Shown in pieces: positions 26,238-35,331 of a stretch of 64,000 nt of DNA (position 1 is its first letter; each line of letters begins with the position of its first letter). This stretch comes from Acetobacter musti (GTDB lineage: Bacteria; Pseudomonadota; Alphaproteobacteria; Acetobacterales; Acetobacteraceae): the NCBI RefSeq assembly GCF_011516835.1, contig NZ_WOTB01000009.1, positions 62,001-126,000 of the forward strand, written 5' to 3'. The position numbers and the translations under genes are program-made. The notes beneath the pieces are model-generated. The model was not told where the DNA came from. It made no database searches and was given only the letters and a program-made list of their open reading frames with translations.

Positions 26238-26849
26238 TCAGGGTTCGTTATGTCCTTCGAACGTGCCTTCCCAGGCCAGGGTTGCCAGAGGAGCCCGGTC
26301 CGAGGGGGTTTCGCGCGGTCGGAGGCCCTCGGGCAGCATATCCGACGGACCCTGTTTGCCGATGGCGATGGCGGCGTGGATTCTGAAGTCTTCCGGCGCG
26401 GCCAGTCCTTTATGGGCCGCGTCGACGTCGAAACCGCTCATGGCGTGTGTCGCCCAGCCGAGATGGGCGGCCTGAAGCTGGAGCAGCATGGCCGCGGCGC
26501 CTGCGTCGAATTCGTGTGTCGTGGCCGGGACGAGGTTACCGGACGGCGACAGCATCACGGTTCGGGAGGCGACATAAATCAGGACGGAGGCTTTCCCGGC
26601 CCAGGACTGGTTGAACGGCACGAGCCAGGACAGGAAATTCTCCCATTCCGGCGTTCCGCGTCTTGCGCAGAGAAAACGCCAGGGCTGCGAATTATAGGCG
26701 GATGGCGCCCAGCGTGCGGCTTCGAGAATGGCTGTCAGTTCGTCGTGCGACATGGGCGCGTCGATGAACGCACGCGGCGACCAGCGATTGAGGAACAGCG
26801 GGACGGTTGACGGCAGCGAGAGGGCGGCGCGACCGGGGGCAGTTGTCAT
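26238..26849 (-). CDS. Nitroreductase-family protein
   Basis: FMN-dependent oxidoreductase fold of 203 residues. The N-terminal FMN-binding region NRWSPRAFIDAP and the signature AARWAPSAYNSQPWRF are clear, and DAGAAAMLLQLQAAHLGWATHAMSGFD is the typical central helix (given here by its start DAGAAAMLLQLQ). The natural substrate is not predictable. The start is ATG at 26849 with AGGA seven bases upstream; the frame extends further without family similarity. Confidence 0.88.
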   Translation of the reverse strand: MTTAPGRAALSLPSTVPLFLNRWSPRAFIDAPMSHDELTAILEAARWAPSAYNSQPWRFLCARRGTPEWENFLSWLVPFNQSWAGKASVLIYVASRTVMLSPSGNLVPATTHEFDAGAAAMLLQLQAAHLGWATHAMSGFDVDAAHKGLAAPEDFRIHAAIAIGKQGPSDMLPEGLRPRETPSDRAPLATLAWEGTFEGHNEP

Positions 26850-27140
26850 GGAGGAATCCTGATTCAGAGGCACGTTTGGTCCGTATGCTTCCGCCGCTCT
26901 TCGGGGCCGCTCTTCGGGAATGCGTCCCGGCGACGTGGGCACCCGCATGATGGCGCTCAGGGGTGGAGAGCGCGGCAGCGGAAAGGATCATAGAACATTC
27001 CTGCGGAACGGCCATACATCAGGAGGCACGTCACGTCATGAGACAGGCTTTCCATCATGGACGGAAGATCGGATGGCGCGGGCGAACAGATTTCAGGGAC
27101 CATGCCAGCGCTGAGTCCGGCGATCCGAATCGACGGGAAG

Positions 27141-27161
27141 GCCGACGCTCCGGGCGTCGGC
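27141..27161 (-). terminator. Hairpin downstream of the entericidin-like gene
   Basis: GCCGACGC and GCGTCGGC form a perfect 8-bp GC-rich stem with a 5-base loop, 45 bases after the stop codon of the minus-strand gene at 27206. There is no T-run, so it is a weak call. Confidence 0.4.
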
Positions 27162-27205
27162 GCTTCGGGTCTGTGGGTGGCCTCCTTTAAGTCAGTTCAT
27201 CCGGT

Positions 27206-27442
27206 TCAGCGGCTTGAGGCACCGGTTGAGTTTGTTATGCCACGCTGTGCGGCATCGGCGCCGCGGCTCACGTTATGGCCGACGGAACTGACGTCTTTTC
27301 CGGCGCCGGAGACTGTGTTGCATGCTGCAAGTGAAAGCAGGGCGGCGCCGAAAGCGGCAATCCGAAGCATGCGTGGCGCGGCCGGTGTCGGTGCGACTGA
27401 TGTTCCGGAGCGGAACTGCCGGCGCGATTCAGGTGTGTTCAT
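27206..27442 (-). CDS. Entericidin-like small lipoprotein
   Basis: 78 residues. After a short basic N-terminus comes a hydrophobic stretch ending in the lipobox SLAAC, then NTVSGAGKDVSSVGHNV, which is the hallmark of the entericidin A/B family: small lipoproteins with an amphipathic helix. In enterobacteria the pair forms a toxin/antidote lipoprotein locus. No second entericidin-like gene is adjacent here, so no antidote system can be claimed. ATG at 27442 with GGAG upstream. Confidence 0.85.
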   Translation of the reverse strand: MNTPESRRQFRSGTSVAPTPAAPRMLRIAAFGAALLSLAACNTVSGAGKDVSSVGHNVSRGADAAQRGITNSTGASSR

Positions 27443-27642
27443 GAGAGCTGCGCTCCTTATTTTCTGGTCGCTTTTTCAACGAAACAGGCGGGAAAAAGTT
27501 GCTTCTGTGAGTGGCTTAGCTGCGGGCGGTTCGATGGCCGGAGACAGGCGATCCGGCCCGGTCTGCTGCTGGTCCGGTTTTTTCTCGCTCAGTCTTTTTA
27601 TGGCCCTGTCCGACGCAGAGGCAGGCTGATGCTGGCGGTTCC

Positions 27643-28011
27643 GTGACAGCCGCGATACATCCGGTCATAATGACACAGACAGGAAATCAGCCGGGCTCCG
27701 CCATGTCCGTTACGCGTGACACTTCTATCCGAGAGACTTCTTCTGCTTCTGAACCGTCTGCTTCCGAAAACGGGCAGGCGGGACAGGACGCTTCGTCGCG
27801 GGGATGTTCTTCCGGGGAAAAGGCCGGAGCGGCTTCGGGAGATGGCAAACCCCGTCTGACACCGGCGGCTGAGGCGGCGCGGCTAAAACGGCAGGCGGAC
27901 GAGGCCGGGGCCTTGCGTGCCAATCTTATGCGGCGTAAGGCGCAGGCTCGCGCGCGGGCGGGGCAGAAGCTCCCTGCGCAGCCTTCTCATCCGGACCCGG
28001 AGACCAGTTAA
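27643..28011 (+). CDS. Small low-complexity protein upstream of dcd
   Basis: 122 residues with no recognised domain. The first two-thirds are Ser/Glu/Gly-rich and probably disordered. The C-terminal third is basic and helical ([21 protein letters not shown], then [13 protein letters not shown]). Its TAA stop overlaps the dcd ATG by one base (TAATG), suggesting coupled translation. The start is uncertain: GTG 27643, ATG 27670 or ATG 27703, none with a strong ribosome binding site. Confidence 0.55.
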   Translation: MTAAIHPVIMTQTGNQPGSAMSVTRDTSIRETSSASEPSASENGQAGQDASSRGCSSGEKAGAASGDGKPRLTPAAEAARLKRQADEAGALRANLMRRKAQARARAGQKLPAQPSHPDPETS

Positions 28012-28565
28012 TGCCGATTATGCCAGATACATGGATTCGCGACAGGGCGATAAACAATGGCATGATCGAACCGTTTGTTGAGAACCAGAAGCGTGACGGC
28101 GTTATTTCATACGGCCTCTCTTCTTATGGGTATGACGCGCGGGTGGCGGATGATTTCCGCATCTTTACGGATGTAAACAGCGCCATTGTCGATCCGAAAG
28201 CTTTTTCGGATGACAGTTTTGTCTCACGCAAGGCGGATGTCTGCATCATTCCGCCGAACAGCTTCGTGCTTGCCCATACCATCGAATATTTCCGGATTCC
28301 GCGCGATACGCTGGTCGTCTGCCTTGGCAAGTCGACTTATGCGCGCTGTGGCATCATCGTGAATGTCACCCCGCTGGAGCCGGAATGGGAAGGCCAGGTG
28401 ACGATCGAAATCAGCAACACGACCCCCCTTCCCGCCCGTATTTATGCCAATGAGGGCATCTGCCAGTTCCTGTTCTTCCAGGGCGCTTCTCCCTGCGAGG
28501 TCAGCTACGCGGACCGGGCCGGGAAGTACATGCACCAGCGTGGCGTTGCCACACCGAGGCTCTGA
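28011..28565 (+). CDS. dcd: dCTP deaminase
   Basis: Deaminates dCTP to dUTP, feeding thymidylate synthesis. The 184-residue protein shows the family pattern throughout: MIEPF...[13 protein letters not shown], the catalytic region [27 protein letters not shown] with the conserved Arg, [23 protein letters not shown] with the catalytic Glu (quoted in part: [14 protein letters not shown]), and the C-terminal [15 protein letters not shown]. No Gln/Glu change toward a bifunctional dCTP deaminase/dUTPase is evident. Three bases separate its stop from murA. Confidence 0.96.
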   Translation: MPIMPDTWIRDRAINNGMIEPFVENQKRDGVISYGLSSYGYDARVADDFRIFTDVNSAIVDPKAFSDDSFVSRKADVCIIPPNSFVLAHTIEYFRIPRDTLVVCLGKSTYARCGIIVNVTPLEPEWEGQVTIEISNTTPLPARIYANEGICQFLFFQGASPCEVSYADRAGKYMHQRGVATPRL

Positions 28566-28568
28566 GCG

Positions 28569-29831
28569 ATGGATCGTTTTGTTATCCGGGGCGGACGCCC
28601 TCTGCGCGGTGAGATCACCATTGGGGGCGCAAAGAACGCCGGGCTGAAACTGATGGTGGCCGGGTTGCTGACGGCCGACCGGCTGGTGCTGACGAATGTG
28701 CCGCGGATTGCCGACATTGCGACGATGCGTGATCTGCTGGTGCAGCACGGGATTGCGGTTGAGGACATCAACGGTGACGGCACGGCGTATGCCGTGGGCG
28801 GGCAGATCAGCAGTACGGAAGCGCCGTACGACATCGTCTCGAAGATGCGGGCGTCGATCCTTGTTCTCGGGCCGTTGCTGGCGCGGTGCGGAGAGGCCCG
28901 TGTGTCGCTGCCGGGCGGATGCGCGATCGGGACGCGGCCGGTGGACATGCATCTCAGAGGGCTGGAGACGCTCGGGGCCGAGATCCGGCTTGAGAATGGC
29001 TATATCAACGCGAAGGCTCCGAAGGGGCTGGTCGGGGACAGGGTCATTCTCCCGTTTGCTTCTGTGGGGGCGACGGAAAATCTGCTGATGGCGGCGACGC
29101 TTGCGAAAGGTCGCACGGAGATTGTGAACGCGGCCCGCGAACCGGAGATCGGCGACCTCGTCGAATGTCTTAACAGGATGGGCGCGAGGATTACCGGAAG
29201 CGGCACCGGGACGCTTGTGATTGAGGGTGTGGAAGCGCTGCACGGTGCCGAGCACCGGATCATGCCCGACCGGATCGAGTGCGGGACCTATGCCTGTGCC
29301 GCCGGGATTACCGGCGGTGATCTGCGTCTGCTTGGCGGACGGGTGGACGATCTGGGCGCGGTTGTCCGGGCGCTGGAAGAGACGGGCGTCGAGGTCACGC
29401 AGGAATCGTATGGGATGCGGGTTCGCCGGACGGGGGCGCTGCGTGGCATCGATATCATGACAGAGCCCTATCCGGGCTTCCCGACCGACATGCAGGCGCA
29501 GTTCATGGCGATGCTTGCGGTGGCCGAAGGCGCATCGATGATTACGGAGACCATCTTCGAGAACCGGTTCATGCATGTGCCGGAACTGAACCGGATGGGT
29601 GCGCGGATCAATGTGCATGGATCTTCAGCGATCATCCGGGGTGTGCACGCTCTCTCGGGTGCGCCTGTCATGGCGACGGATCTGCGGGCCTCGTTCTCGC
29701 TGATTCTGGCCGGGCTTGCGGCTCATGGCGAGACGATTCTGAGCCGCGTGTATCATCTGGATCGCGGATATGAGGCTGTGGAGCGGAAGCTTGCCGCCTG
29801 TGGTGCGAATATCGAGCGTGTGAAAAACTGA
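28569..29831 (+). CDS. murA: UDP-N-acetylglucosamine 1-carboxyvinyltransferase
   Basis: First committed step of peptidoglycan synthesis: adds enolpyruvyl from PEP to UDP-GlcNAc. The catalytic, fosfomycin-reactive cysteine is present (Cys118 in [13 protein letters not shown]). N-terminal [20 protein letters not shown] and C-terminal [19 protein letters not shown] fit the family. The length of 420 residues is normal. ATG at 28569, directly behind dcd, so the two are probably co-transcribed. Confidence 0.97.
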   Translation: MDRFVIRGGRPLRGEITIGGAKNAGLKLMVAGLLTADRLVLTNVPRIADIATMRDLLVQHGIAVEDINGDGTAYAVGGQISSTEAPYDIVSKMRASILVLGPLLARCGEARVSLPGGCAIGTRPVDMHLRGLETLGAEIRLENGYINAKAPKGLVGDRVILPFASVGATENLLMAATLAKGRTEIVNAAREPEIGDLVECLNRMGARITGSGTGTLVIEGVEALHGAEHRIMPDRIECGTYACAAGITGGDLRLLGGRVDDLGAVVRALEETGVEVTQESYGMRVRRTGALRGIDIMTEPYPGFPTDMQAQFMAMLAVAEGASMITETIFENRFMHVPELNRMGARINVHGSSAIIRGVHALSGAPVMATDLRASFSLILAGLAAHGETILSRVYHLDRGYEAVERKLAACGANIERVKN

Positions 29832-29879
29832 CCGGCCGGACGGGTCCGGACCCACGCTGGCTGACGGGAGAGGCATCTG

Positions 29880-30836
29880 ATGTCCGACAACCTTGCGCTT
29901 GTGGACCGGGAACTGCTGCCGCTTCTCGACCGCCTCGGGCCGGCTGCTCTTGACGGGACTCTTCTGGACGCGGCGCGTGCCGAACGGGCGGGGCCGCCGG
30001 GCATGGTCGATAAACTGCCGGTGGAAACCATTGCCCGCCATATTCCCGGTATGCCGGGCGATCCGGAGGTAAGGGTTCTGGTTTCCAGACCGAAGGTGGT
30101 TTCCTCCGCGCCGATGCCGGCGATTCTGCATATTCATGGCGGCGGGTTCGTGATGGGAACTGCGGACAGATTTCTGCCTCTTCTGCGGAAATGGGCCGAT
30201 GATCTGAATTGCGTCGTTATTTCCGTCGATTACCGGCTGTCGCCGGAGACGCCGTTTCCCGGTCCGCTGGATGACTGTTACGCGGCACTGGTCTGGGCGG
30301 TCGCGAATGCCGCAGCGCTGGACATCGATGCCGGCCGGATCGGGGTCGCCGGTGAGAGCGCCGGCGGCGGGCTTGCGGCGGGGCTGGCCCTGCTGGTCCG
30401 GCAGCGTTCCGGTCCCCGGCTGGCGTTTCAGAATCTGCAGTATCCGATGCTGGACGACAGGACGGGTCCTGACAGTCCGCGCAATCCGGTGACGGGGGAT
30501 TATGTCTGGACGCGGGAGATGAATGTTTTTGGCTGGCAGTCGTTTCTGGGCACCGCGCCCGGAGCGAAGGGAATTTCGCCCTTTGCCGCGCCGGCGCGGG
30601 CCGGGGACCTGAGCGATCTTCCTCCGGCCTATATCGGGGTCGGCACGCTCGATCTCTTTCTGGATGAAGATGTGGACTACGCCCTGCGGATGATCCGTGC
30701 CCGGGTTCCGGTCGAACTCGACATTTTCCCGGGAGCGTTCCACGCCTTCGAACTGGAGCCCCGCGCCGGTGTGACGCGGCGCTCGATGGCCCGGCGTACG
30801 GAGGCGATGCGTCGCGCCATGGCACGGGAAGACTGA
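29880..30836 (+). CDS. Alpha/beta hydrolase, hormone-sensitive-lipase-type esterase
   Basis: 318 residues. The oxyanion-hole motif HIHGGGFVMG (residues 84-93) and nucleophile elbow VAGESAGGG with Ser160 define the HSL/GDXG family of carboxylesterases. The C-terminal GTLDLFLDED and GAFHAFEL contain the expected acid and histidine of the triad. No signal peptide. Substrate is unknown; acyl esters are likely. It begins 48 bases after murA (that gap holds the palindrome GGGTCCGGACCC) and its stop overlaps the next ATG by one base. Confidence 0.9.
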   Translation: MSDNLALVDRELLPLLDRLGPAALDGTLLDAARAERAGPPGMVDKLPVETIARHIPGMPGDPEVRVLVSRPKVVSSAPMPAILHIHGGGFVMGTADRFLPLLRKWADDLNCVVISVDYRLSPETPFPGPLDDCYAALVWAVANAAALDIDAGRIGVAGESAGGGLAAGLALLVRQRSGPRLAFQNLQYPMLDDRTGPDSPRNPVTGDYVWTREMNVFGWQSFLGTAPGAKGISPFAAPARAGDLSDLPPAYIGVGTLDLFLDEDVDYALRMIRARVPVELDIFPGAFHAFELEPRAGVTRRSMARRTEAMRRAMARED

Positions 30837-31456
30837 TGACTGCGTCGTCTCTGGCGGGTCCTGTCATTCTCAGCGGACGGTATGTCCGGCTTGAACCGCT
30901 GTCCGTCGCGCATGTGCCGGCTCTGGCGGATGCGGTCCGTGACGGTGAGCTGTGGAAGCTGTGGTATACGGCGATCCCCTCCCCTGACGACATGATGACC
31001 GAAACGGAACGCCGCCTTGATCTGCAGCGGCGCGGTTCCATGCTGCCATTTGCGGTCGTCAGCATGCCGTCGGGCCGGATTGTCGGCATGACATCGTTTA
31101 TGAATATCGACGCGGTCACGCCACGGGCTGAGATCGGCTCGACGTGGTACGCGCGGAGCGTGCAGCGGACGCCGCTCAATACCGAGGCAAAGCTGCTGTT
31201 GCTCGGCCATGCGTTTGACGTTCTGGGCTGCCTTGCTGTCGAATTGCGCACGCATGTGCTGAATCAGCAGAGCAGGCGGGCCATTGAACGGCTGGGGGCG
31301 CGGCTGGACGGTATTCTGCGTCACCATCAGGTCATGCGGAACGGCACGATCCGCGATACCTGCGTCTACAGCATTACCGCTCCGGAATGGCCTGCTGTTC
31401 AGGCGCTGCTGCGGGGGTGGCTGGATGCCGCGGATCAGGTGGGGGTCGCCGGCTGA
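30836..31456 (+). CDS. GNAT-family N-acetyltransferase
   Basis: 206 residues of the RimJ/RimL type, which acetylate protein N-termini or small amines from acetyl-CoA. N-terminal SGRYVRLEPLSVAHVPAL, central IGSTWYARSVQRTPLNTEAK and the helix NQQSRRAIERLGARLDG are characteristic. Substrate is not inferable. The start ATG overlaps the esterase stop (TGATG), so the two are coupled. The 3' end is convergent with a secreted protein gene. Confidence 0.87.
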   Translation: MTASSLAGPVILSGRYVRLEPLSVAHVPALADAVRDGELWKLWYTAIPSPDDMMTETERRLDLQRRGSMLPFAVVSMPSGRIVGMTSFMNIDAVTPRAEIGSTWYARSVQRTPLNTEAKLLLLGHAFDVLGCLAVELRTHVLNQQSRRAIERLGARLDGILRHHQVMRNGTIRDTCVYSITAPEWPAVQALLRGWLDAADQVGVAG

Positions 31457-31550
31457 AACTTTTGCCGGGCGGCGGCTGACTGAATCCTGTCTGTCGCTGC
31501 GGGCGGTCTCATCGGGAGGTGCGCGCAGGGACTTTTATATCACTTGGGCA

Positions 31551-32243
31551 TCAGTTCCCGGATGCGGGCGTAATGCCCTTTTTCTTCTGATACTGCTCGA
31601 TCTCGCTGCGGAGATTACCGACAGGGGCTGCGTTGATGGTGTCCTGATAGGCGTCGCCGCGCCAGACCCAGCGATCCGATCCGTCGACGACGATATCATA
31701 CATGCCCTGATGACTGGTCGGCAGGATCGCGATTGAGCCGCTGACTGAATCGAGAACTTTGACCCAGTCATCGCCTGTATGCAGGTAAACGTCTGTCGAA
31801 CAGCCGGCTGAGCCGCACAGGGCTGCGGACTGAAGCTGGACGAACAGCGCGATCTCGCCTTTTTTCGTCGATAAGGGGGCTGAGCCGATGAGCAGCACGG
31901 GCTCTTCATGATGACGGCGGCTGGTCGCGATGTCATCGGCGTTGAGAATCCGTGCCTGTTTATCCAGGTCCGTCCCTGGCTGCTGCGAGAGGACGACCGG
32001 TTTCGCGGCCTGCGCTCCCGTGTTCTGCTTATGCCTGGCGGTGTGGTGTGTGGTGCGGGCGTCGGCGCCGGAGGTGAGTCCGGGCGCAGCGGATGTGAGG
32101 ATGGTGATGCACCCGGCGGCGAAAAATACGCTCAGGCGCGACGCGGGCAACAACTGAGAAAAGGAAACCGGGAAGAAAGTCCGAACCGGAGCCACTGGCC
32201 GGTTTATCTGCTGCTCGACAGCGGGCGAAGCAAACTGGCGCAA
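31551..32243 (-). CDS. Secreted hypothetical protein
   Basis: Unrecognised. A hydrophobic stretch (RLSVFFAAGCITILTSAAPG) followed by SGADA suggests a signal peptide. The mature part has an acidic/basic linker and a compact C-terminal domain with a CGSAGC pair, DVYLHTGDDWVKVLDSVSG and GSDRWVWRGDAY, which looks like a beta-rich fold with a disulfide. The start is uncertain: TTG at 32243, or GTG/TTG codons nearer the hydrophobic segment. It is divergent from the DUF1653 gene with about 93 bases between. Confidence 0.65.
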   Translation of the reverse strand: MRQFASPAVEQQINRPVAPVRTFFPVSFSQLLPASRLSVFFAAGCITILTSAAPGLTSGADARTTHHTARHKQNTGAQAAKPVVLSQQPGTDLDKQARILNADDIATSRRHHEEPVLLIGSAPLSTKKGEIALFVQLQSAALCGSAGCSTDVYLHTGDDWVKVLDSVSGSIAILPTSHQGMYDIVVDGSDRWVWRGDAYQDTINAAPVGNLRSEIEQYQKKKGITPASGN

Positions 32244-32336
32244 GGCTCATGGTCTCCGTTATGCGATACATTGCCGACAGCGCGCGATTACGCACCGTCG
32301 CAGTCTACCATAGCCGCAATTCGGGAAAGGGGCGAT

Positions 32337-32591
32337 ATGACCTTGCAGCCAGATCAGGACGTCACGCCAGGGGTTTACCGTCATTATAAAGGCGGTCTTT
32401 ACACGGTGCTAGCGACCGCGCGGCACAGTGAAACCGAGGAGTGGTTTGTCGTCTACCGGAGCGAGAGCATGGGCACGTTGTGGGTGCGCCCTCTTTCGAT
32501 GTGGCTGGAAAAGGTTGGCGGTGTTCCGCGTTTCGCACGCCTGGCGGATGATAGTCAGTCGGCCCCGTGTTCCACGGACGGCGGCCCATAA
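32337..32591 (+). CDS. DUF1653-family protein
   Basis: 84 residues. The segment PGVYRHYKGGLYTVLATARH, then EWFVVYR and TLWVRPLSMWLEKV, is the DUF1653 signature; this small SH3-like domain protein has no settled function. ATG at 32337 with GGAAAGG eight bases upstream decides the start; the frame is open far upstream but without similarity. It is followed by repeat copy 3 and a bidirectional terminator. Confidence 0.88.
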   Translation: MTLQPDQDVTPGVYRHYKGGLYTVLATARHSETEEWFVVYRSESMGTLWVRPLSMWLEKVGGVPRFARLADDSQSAPCSTDGGP

Positions 32592-32596
32592 AAGGC

Positions 32597-32742
32597 GTTT
32601 ATAAATTTGCAAGGCGGGGACAGGGCACGCCCTTCGCCCCTTTTATTTTAACAGACCGGGATCAAAGGGACTGCGTCCCTTTGTGGGGTTCGGGGCAAAG
32701 CCCTGAAATCCTGCCGTGCCTGTATTTGCAGAATATACAAAC
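32597..32742 (+). repeat. Dispersed intergenic repeat, copy 3
   Basis: 146 bases closely matching copy 1 in the core (GGGATCAAAGGGACTGCG, then TCCCTTTGTGGGG and GGGGCAAAGCCCTGA) and at the right end (TTTGCAGAATATACAAAC). The left end is shorter than in copy 1. It lies between the convergent DUF1653 and DUF2501 genes. Confidence 0.9.
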
Positions 32743-32750
32743 GTCATAAA

Positions 32751-32774
32751 AAACCCCGGATTGCTCCGGGGTTT
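32751..32774. terminator. Bidirectional intrinsic terminator
   Basis: AAACCCCGGA and TCCGGGGTTT form a perfect 10-bp stem with a TTGC loop; A and T tracts flank it on both sides. It serves the convergent DUF1653 and DUF2501 genes. Confidence 0.9.
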
Positions 32775-32811
32775 CTTCAGGTCAGCCTGCGCGGGAGAAC
32801 GTCCGGGACGT

Positions 32812-33252
32812 TCAGATCATCGACTTCGAGCGAGCCAGAACGGCGGAGCAGACTTTGCCCTGCGCGGCGGTATCAAGCTGCGGGACACTTGTTGCCTTGC
32901 CGGCGATGGACAGTTGGCCTGCGGAGCCGATCGCGTAATCGACATTTCCGTTCTGATCCATCGGGACGGCATTGGTTTTCGCGTTCAGAGCCGTCTGCAC
33001 GGAATCACCGTCATCATGGGACACGAGCTCGGTCTCGACGCAGTAATTGAGCAGGCCGGCCAGATTGGTCGGTGAGATGGATGCCACTTCCGCAGGGGAC
33101 GCAGGGCCGATACCCGCTGCCGAAGGACGACCTTCGCTCGTGAATGCAGGCTGAGGCTCCGGCCCGTCATCTGCCAGGGCCGGAAGGGAAGCCGTCGCGA
33201 AACCGGCTGCGATGGCGAACGCGGCGAAGGCGCGCGGGGAAATACGGATCAT
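32812..33252 (-). CDS. DUF2501-like secreted protein
   Basis: 146 residues. Signal peptide MIRISPRAFAAFAIAAGF..., cleaved after ALA. The C-terminal half NLAGLLNYCVETELVS, ending KVCSAVLARSKSMI, matches the DUF2501 pattern (family of E. coli YjjA) with its two cysteines, probably a disulfide. Periplasmic; function unknown. ATG at 33252 with an AGGAGCT sequence upstream. The gene after it on the minus strand ends in the bidirectional terminator. Confidence 0.8.
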   Translation of the reverse strand: MIRISPRAFAAFAIAAGFATASLPALADDGPEPQPAFTSEGRPSAAGIGPASPAEVASISPTNLAGLLNYCVETELVSHDDGDSVQTALNAKTNAVPMDQNGNVDYAIGSAGQLSIAGKATSVPQLDTAAQGKVCSAVLARSKSMI

Positions 33253-33400
33253 CGAAAGCTCCTGGTTACTTTAATGTCATGTTGCGCCAACCATGCCGGG
33301 AGTGCAACGCATAGCGGGCTCATGGCTCCATTCCGGAAAAGAAGAGCAGGCGATCACAATATCGGGAGCATTCCGCGAGGGGAGTACGTGCTGCAAATTC

Positions 33401-33474
33401 TGGAGCGGGTGAAGGGAATCGAACCCTCGTATGCAGCTTGGGAAGCTGCCGTTCTGCCATTGAACTACACCCGC
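33401..33474 (-). tRNA. tRNA-Gly (anticodon CCC)
   Basis: 74 bases with CCA encoded. The acceptor stem is GCGGGTG/CACCCGC, and the anticodon arm is GCAGC, loop TTCCCAA, GCTGC. With U33 fixed, the anticodon is CCC, reading GGG. The T-arm is GAGGGTTCGATTCCCTT. Confidence 0.95.
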
Positions 33475-33484
33475 GCTGTCGTCC

Positions 33485-33513
33485 CGTATAATAGGGCTGC
33501 GCCGTCGTGACAA
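33485..33513 (-). promoter_or_regulatory. Promoter of tRNA-Gly
   Basis: On the minus strand TTGTCA, 16-17 bases, then TTATAC/TATACG, ending about 11 bases before the mature 5' end. Confidence 0.6.
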
Positions 33514-33793
33514 TTGCCAGTTTCGGAGTGGTGATCACAGGTCCGGAATGGTGGGCGCGGTCTGCCGGACATCGGAGCAGGTGGTTTCATGTGAATGGAT
33601 GACAGGGACCGGGGCGAACCGGGGTGTCGTTTCGGGAACCGTTCAGTGAACGGTTCTGACAGAACGGAGTAATGTATTCACTGAATGTCGGGGAAGCTCT
33701 ACATAAGGTAATCAGAGACAGAAATGACCGTGTTGCGGCAGTAAACGCTGTCCTGCATGGAAGCAGATTACGGTTCGGGGTCCAGGGGTCAAT
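33514..33793. other. Gene-free leader of the glycosyltransferase pseudogene
   Basis: 280 bases without a gene. It contains a perfect 9-bp inverted repeat GAACCGTTC-AGT-GAACGGTTC (33636-33656), followed by AGAACGG. I found no clear promoter for the downstream gene. Base composition turns AT-richer towards the 3' side. Confidence 0.5.
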
Positions 33794-35152
33794 ATGCCGA
33801 TCATTACACGTTCAGGAAAAGTTCTGACTGTTTCCGGGGGCAACGAACACGTTATTCTGCAGTCGGATTTAGATACATTCAATAAATCAGAATTACTGAC
33901 GCACCGGAAAACACCGGACAGAAATAAAATAGAAATACATAATTTCGGTGAATTTGAAGTCATAGAAACGAAACAGAACGGTCTTTCCTTTCTGAAAAAG
34001 GGTGAGTTTTTTCTCTGCGCCCATGGAGACAGCACCTCTGTGACATGCGACCGGCTGCATCCGGACGACTGGGAAAAATTTATCGTCGTTGCCGATGACG
34101 CATTTGACGACGATGTACCAAAAGCGCTCGTGGATGTTGCGCTTTATGACTATTCTTTTGGTCATGCCCGCCTGTCTCTCAGCAAACTGGAAGATATTCA
34201 GAGGTATTTTCCTGACAGTGAAGACGCGCTGCTTTATCGCGTAAAACTGACAAAGCTTCTTGATGCGGGACGGTTTTCCCATAACGGGAAAGCCAGGCTC
34301 ATTATCAACTGCAATCTTCGGGATATGTTCGAATATGAATGGATGAATCATATTCTGGGGCCGCTGGACAGCTTTGAAAGCGCAGATCCTGGCAGCGTGT
34401 CCGGCGAAAACCTGGTCATTATAGACCAGCATATCCGCGGACCTCACAAAGTTAATTTTTACAAAAAACTCTATGAAAACTACAATAATATTGCGCTGAT
34501 CCATCTGAGTGACGAAACATTTGAAGACGACCATAACTGCTACAGGTGGTGCAGCAATGTCTGGAGAAATCTCTGGAGCCCGGTTCTGGCGTCTGAGAAG
34601 AAGGTTTCTTTTTTCCCTCTTGGTTATAAGAGCGGATACTTCAGAGATCAGGAGCCAAAAAACTCTCTGGACCGGAAATATACCTAGTTTTTTGCTGGCG
34701 ATATAAAGAAATCGTCACGAAAAGCCATGTATGACAATATGTCGGAAGTGAAGGGTGGCTATACCCATCTGACAACGTATTTCAACAGTTCCGATGCATT
34801 GAGCACTGATGCTTACCGGCTATATATGGATGACAGCATCTTTATCCCCTGCCCTGCCGGCTTCATCCATCTCGACTCTTTCAGGATTTACGAAGCTCTG
34901 GAAGCCGGGTGTATTCCGATCGTCGAAAACAGCAGGGATTTCGACTTTTTCACACCTTATCTCGGGGATAATCCGGTGCCGATGATAACGGACTGGAGCG
35001 AGGCTCCGGTGCTGATAGACAGGCTTTATCAGTCCGGAAATGTCGAAAACTGCCGGAAGCAATGCTATCAGTGGTGGACGGAGTATAAATCGACGATCAG
35101 AGAAAACCTTGCCCGGGACATAAAAAATCTGGGAAGGAGCTTTTTTCTTTAA
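33794..35152 (+). pseudogene. Exostosin-like glycosyltransferase interrupted by an in-frame amber codon
   Basis: One reading frame of 452 codons with a single TAG at 34685-34687 (codon 298). Both sides are in the same frame and the sequence reads on without loss: RKYT, stop, FFAGDIKKSSRKAMYDNM. TAG differs from a TGG Trp codon by one base, so a nonsense mutation is the simplest cause. The C-terminal part (CPAGFIHLDSFRIYEALEAG then CIPIVENS) is the donor-binding region of exostosin-type (GT47-like) glycosyltransferases. The N-terminal half is divergent. ATG at 33794 has AGGGG upstream. The gene is AT-richer than its neighbours, suggesting transfer. Without readthrough, a C-terminally truncated 297-residue product and possibly a separate fragment from 34727 would result. 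Confidence 0.8.
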
Positions 35153-35214
35153 GAGACTGGCTCAAAGAGCGCCTCGCGATAAATCTTTGATCAGAACAAT
35201 AAAAGTTTTTGGGT

Positions 35215-35238
35215 GCCGCCTTTTTGGAAAAAGGCGGC
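35215..35238. repeat. Hairpin GCCGCCTTTTT/AAAAAGGCGGC
   Basis: A perfect inverted repeat with almost no loop, 62 bases after the glycosyltransferase frame. AGTTTTTGGGT precedes it. I recall similar hairpins scattered through acetic acid bacterial genomes, but this is memory, not a search. It could terminate transcription from either convergent gene. Confidence 0.6.
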
Positions 35239-35331
35239 GTCTTCTGAAGAAGCGGGATGGAGTGAATGCTCCGGATCACGTGTTAACATGGTTCACTACC
35301 CGATACAGCCTGTCACAGTCTCTGGTCCGCT

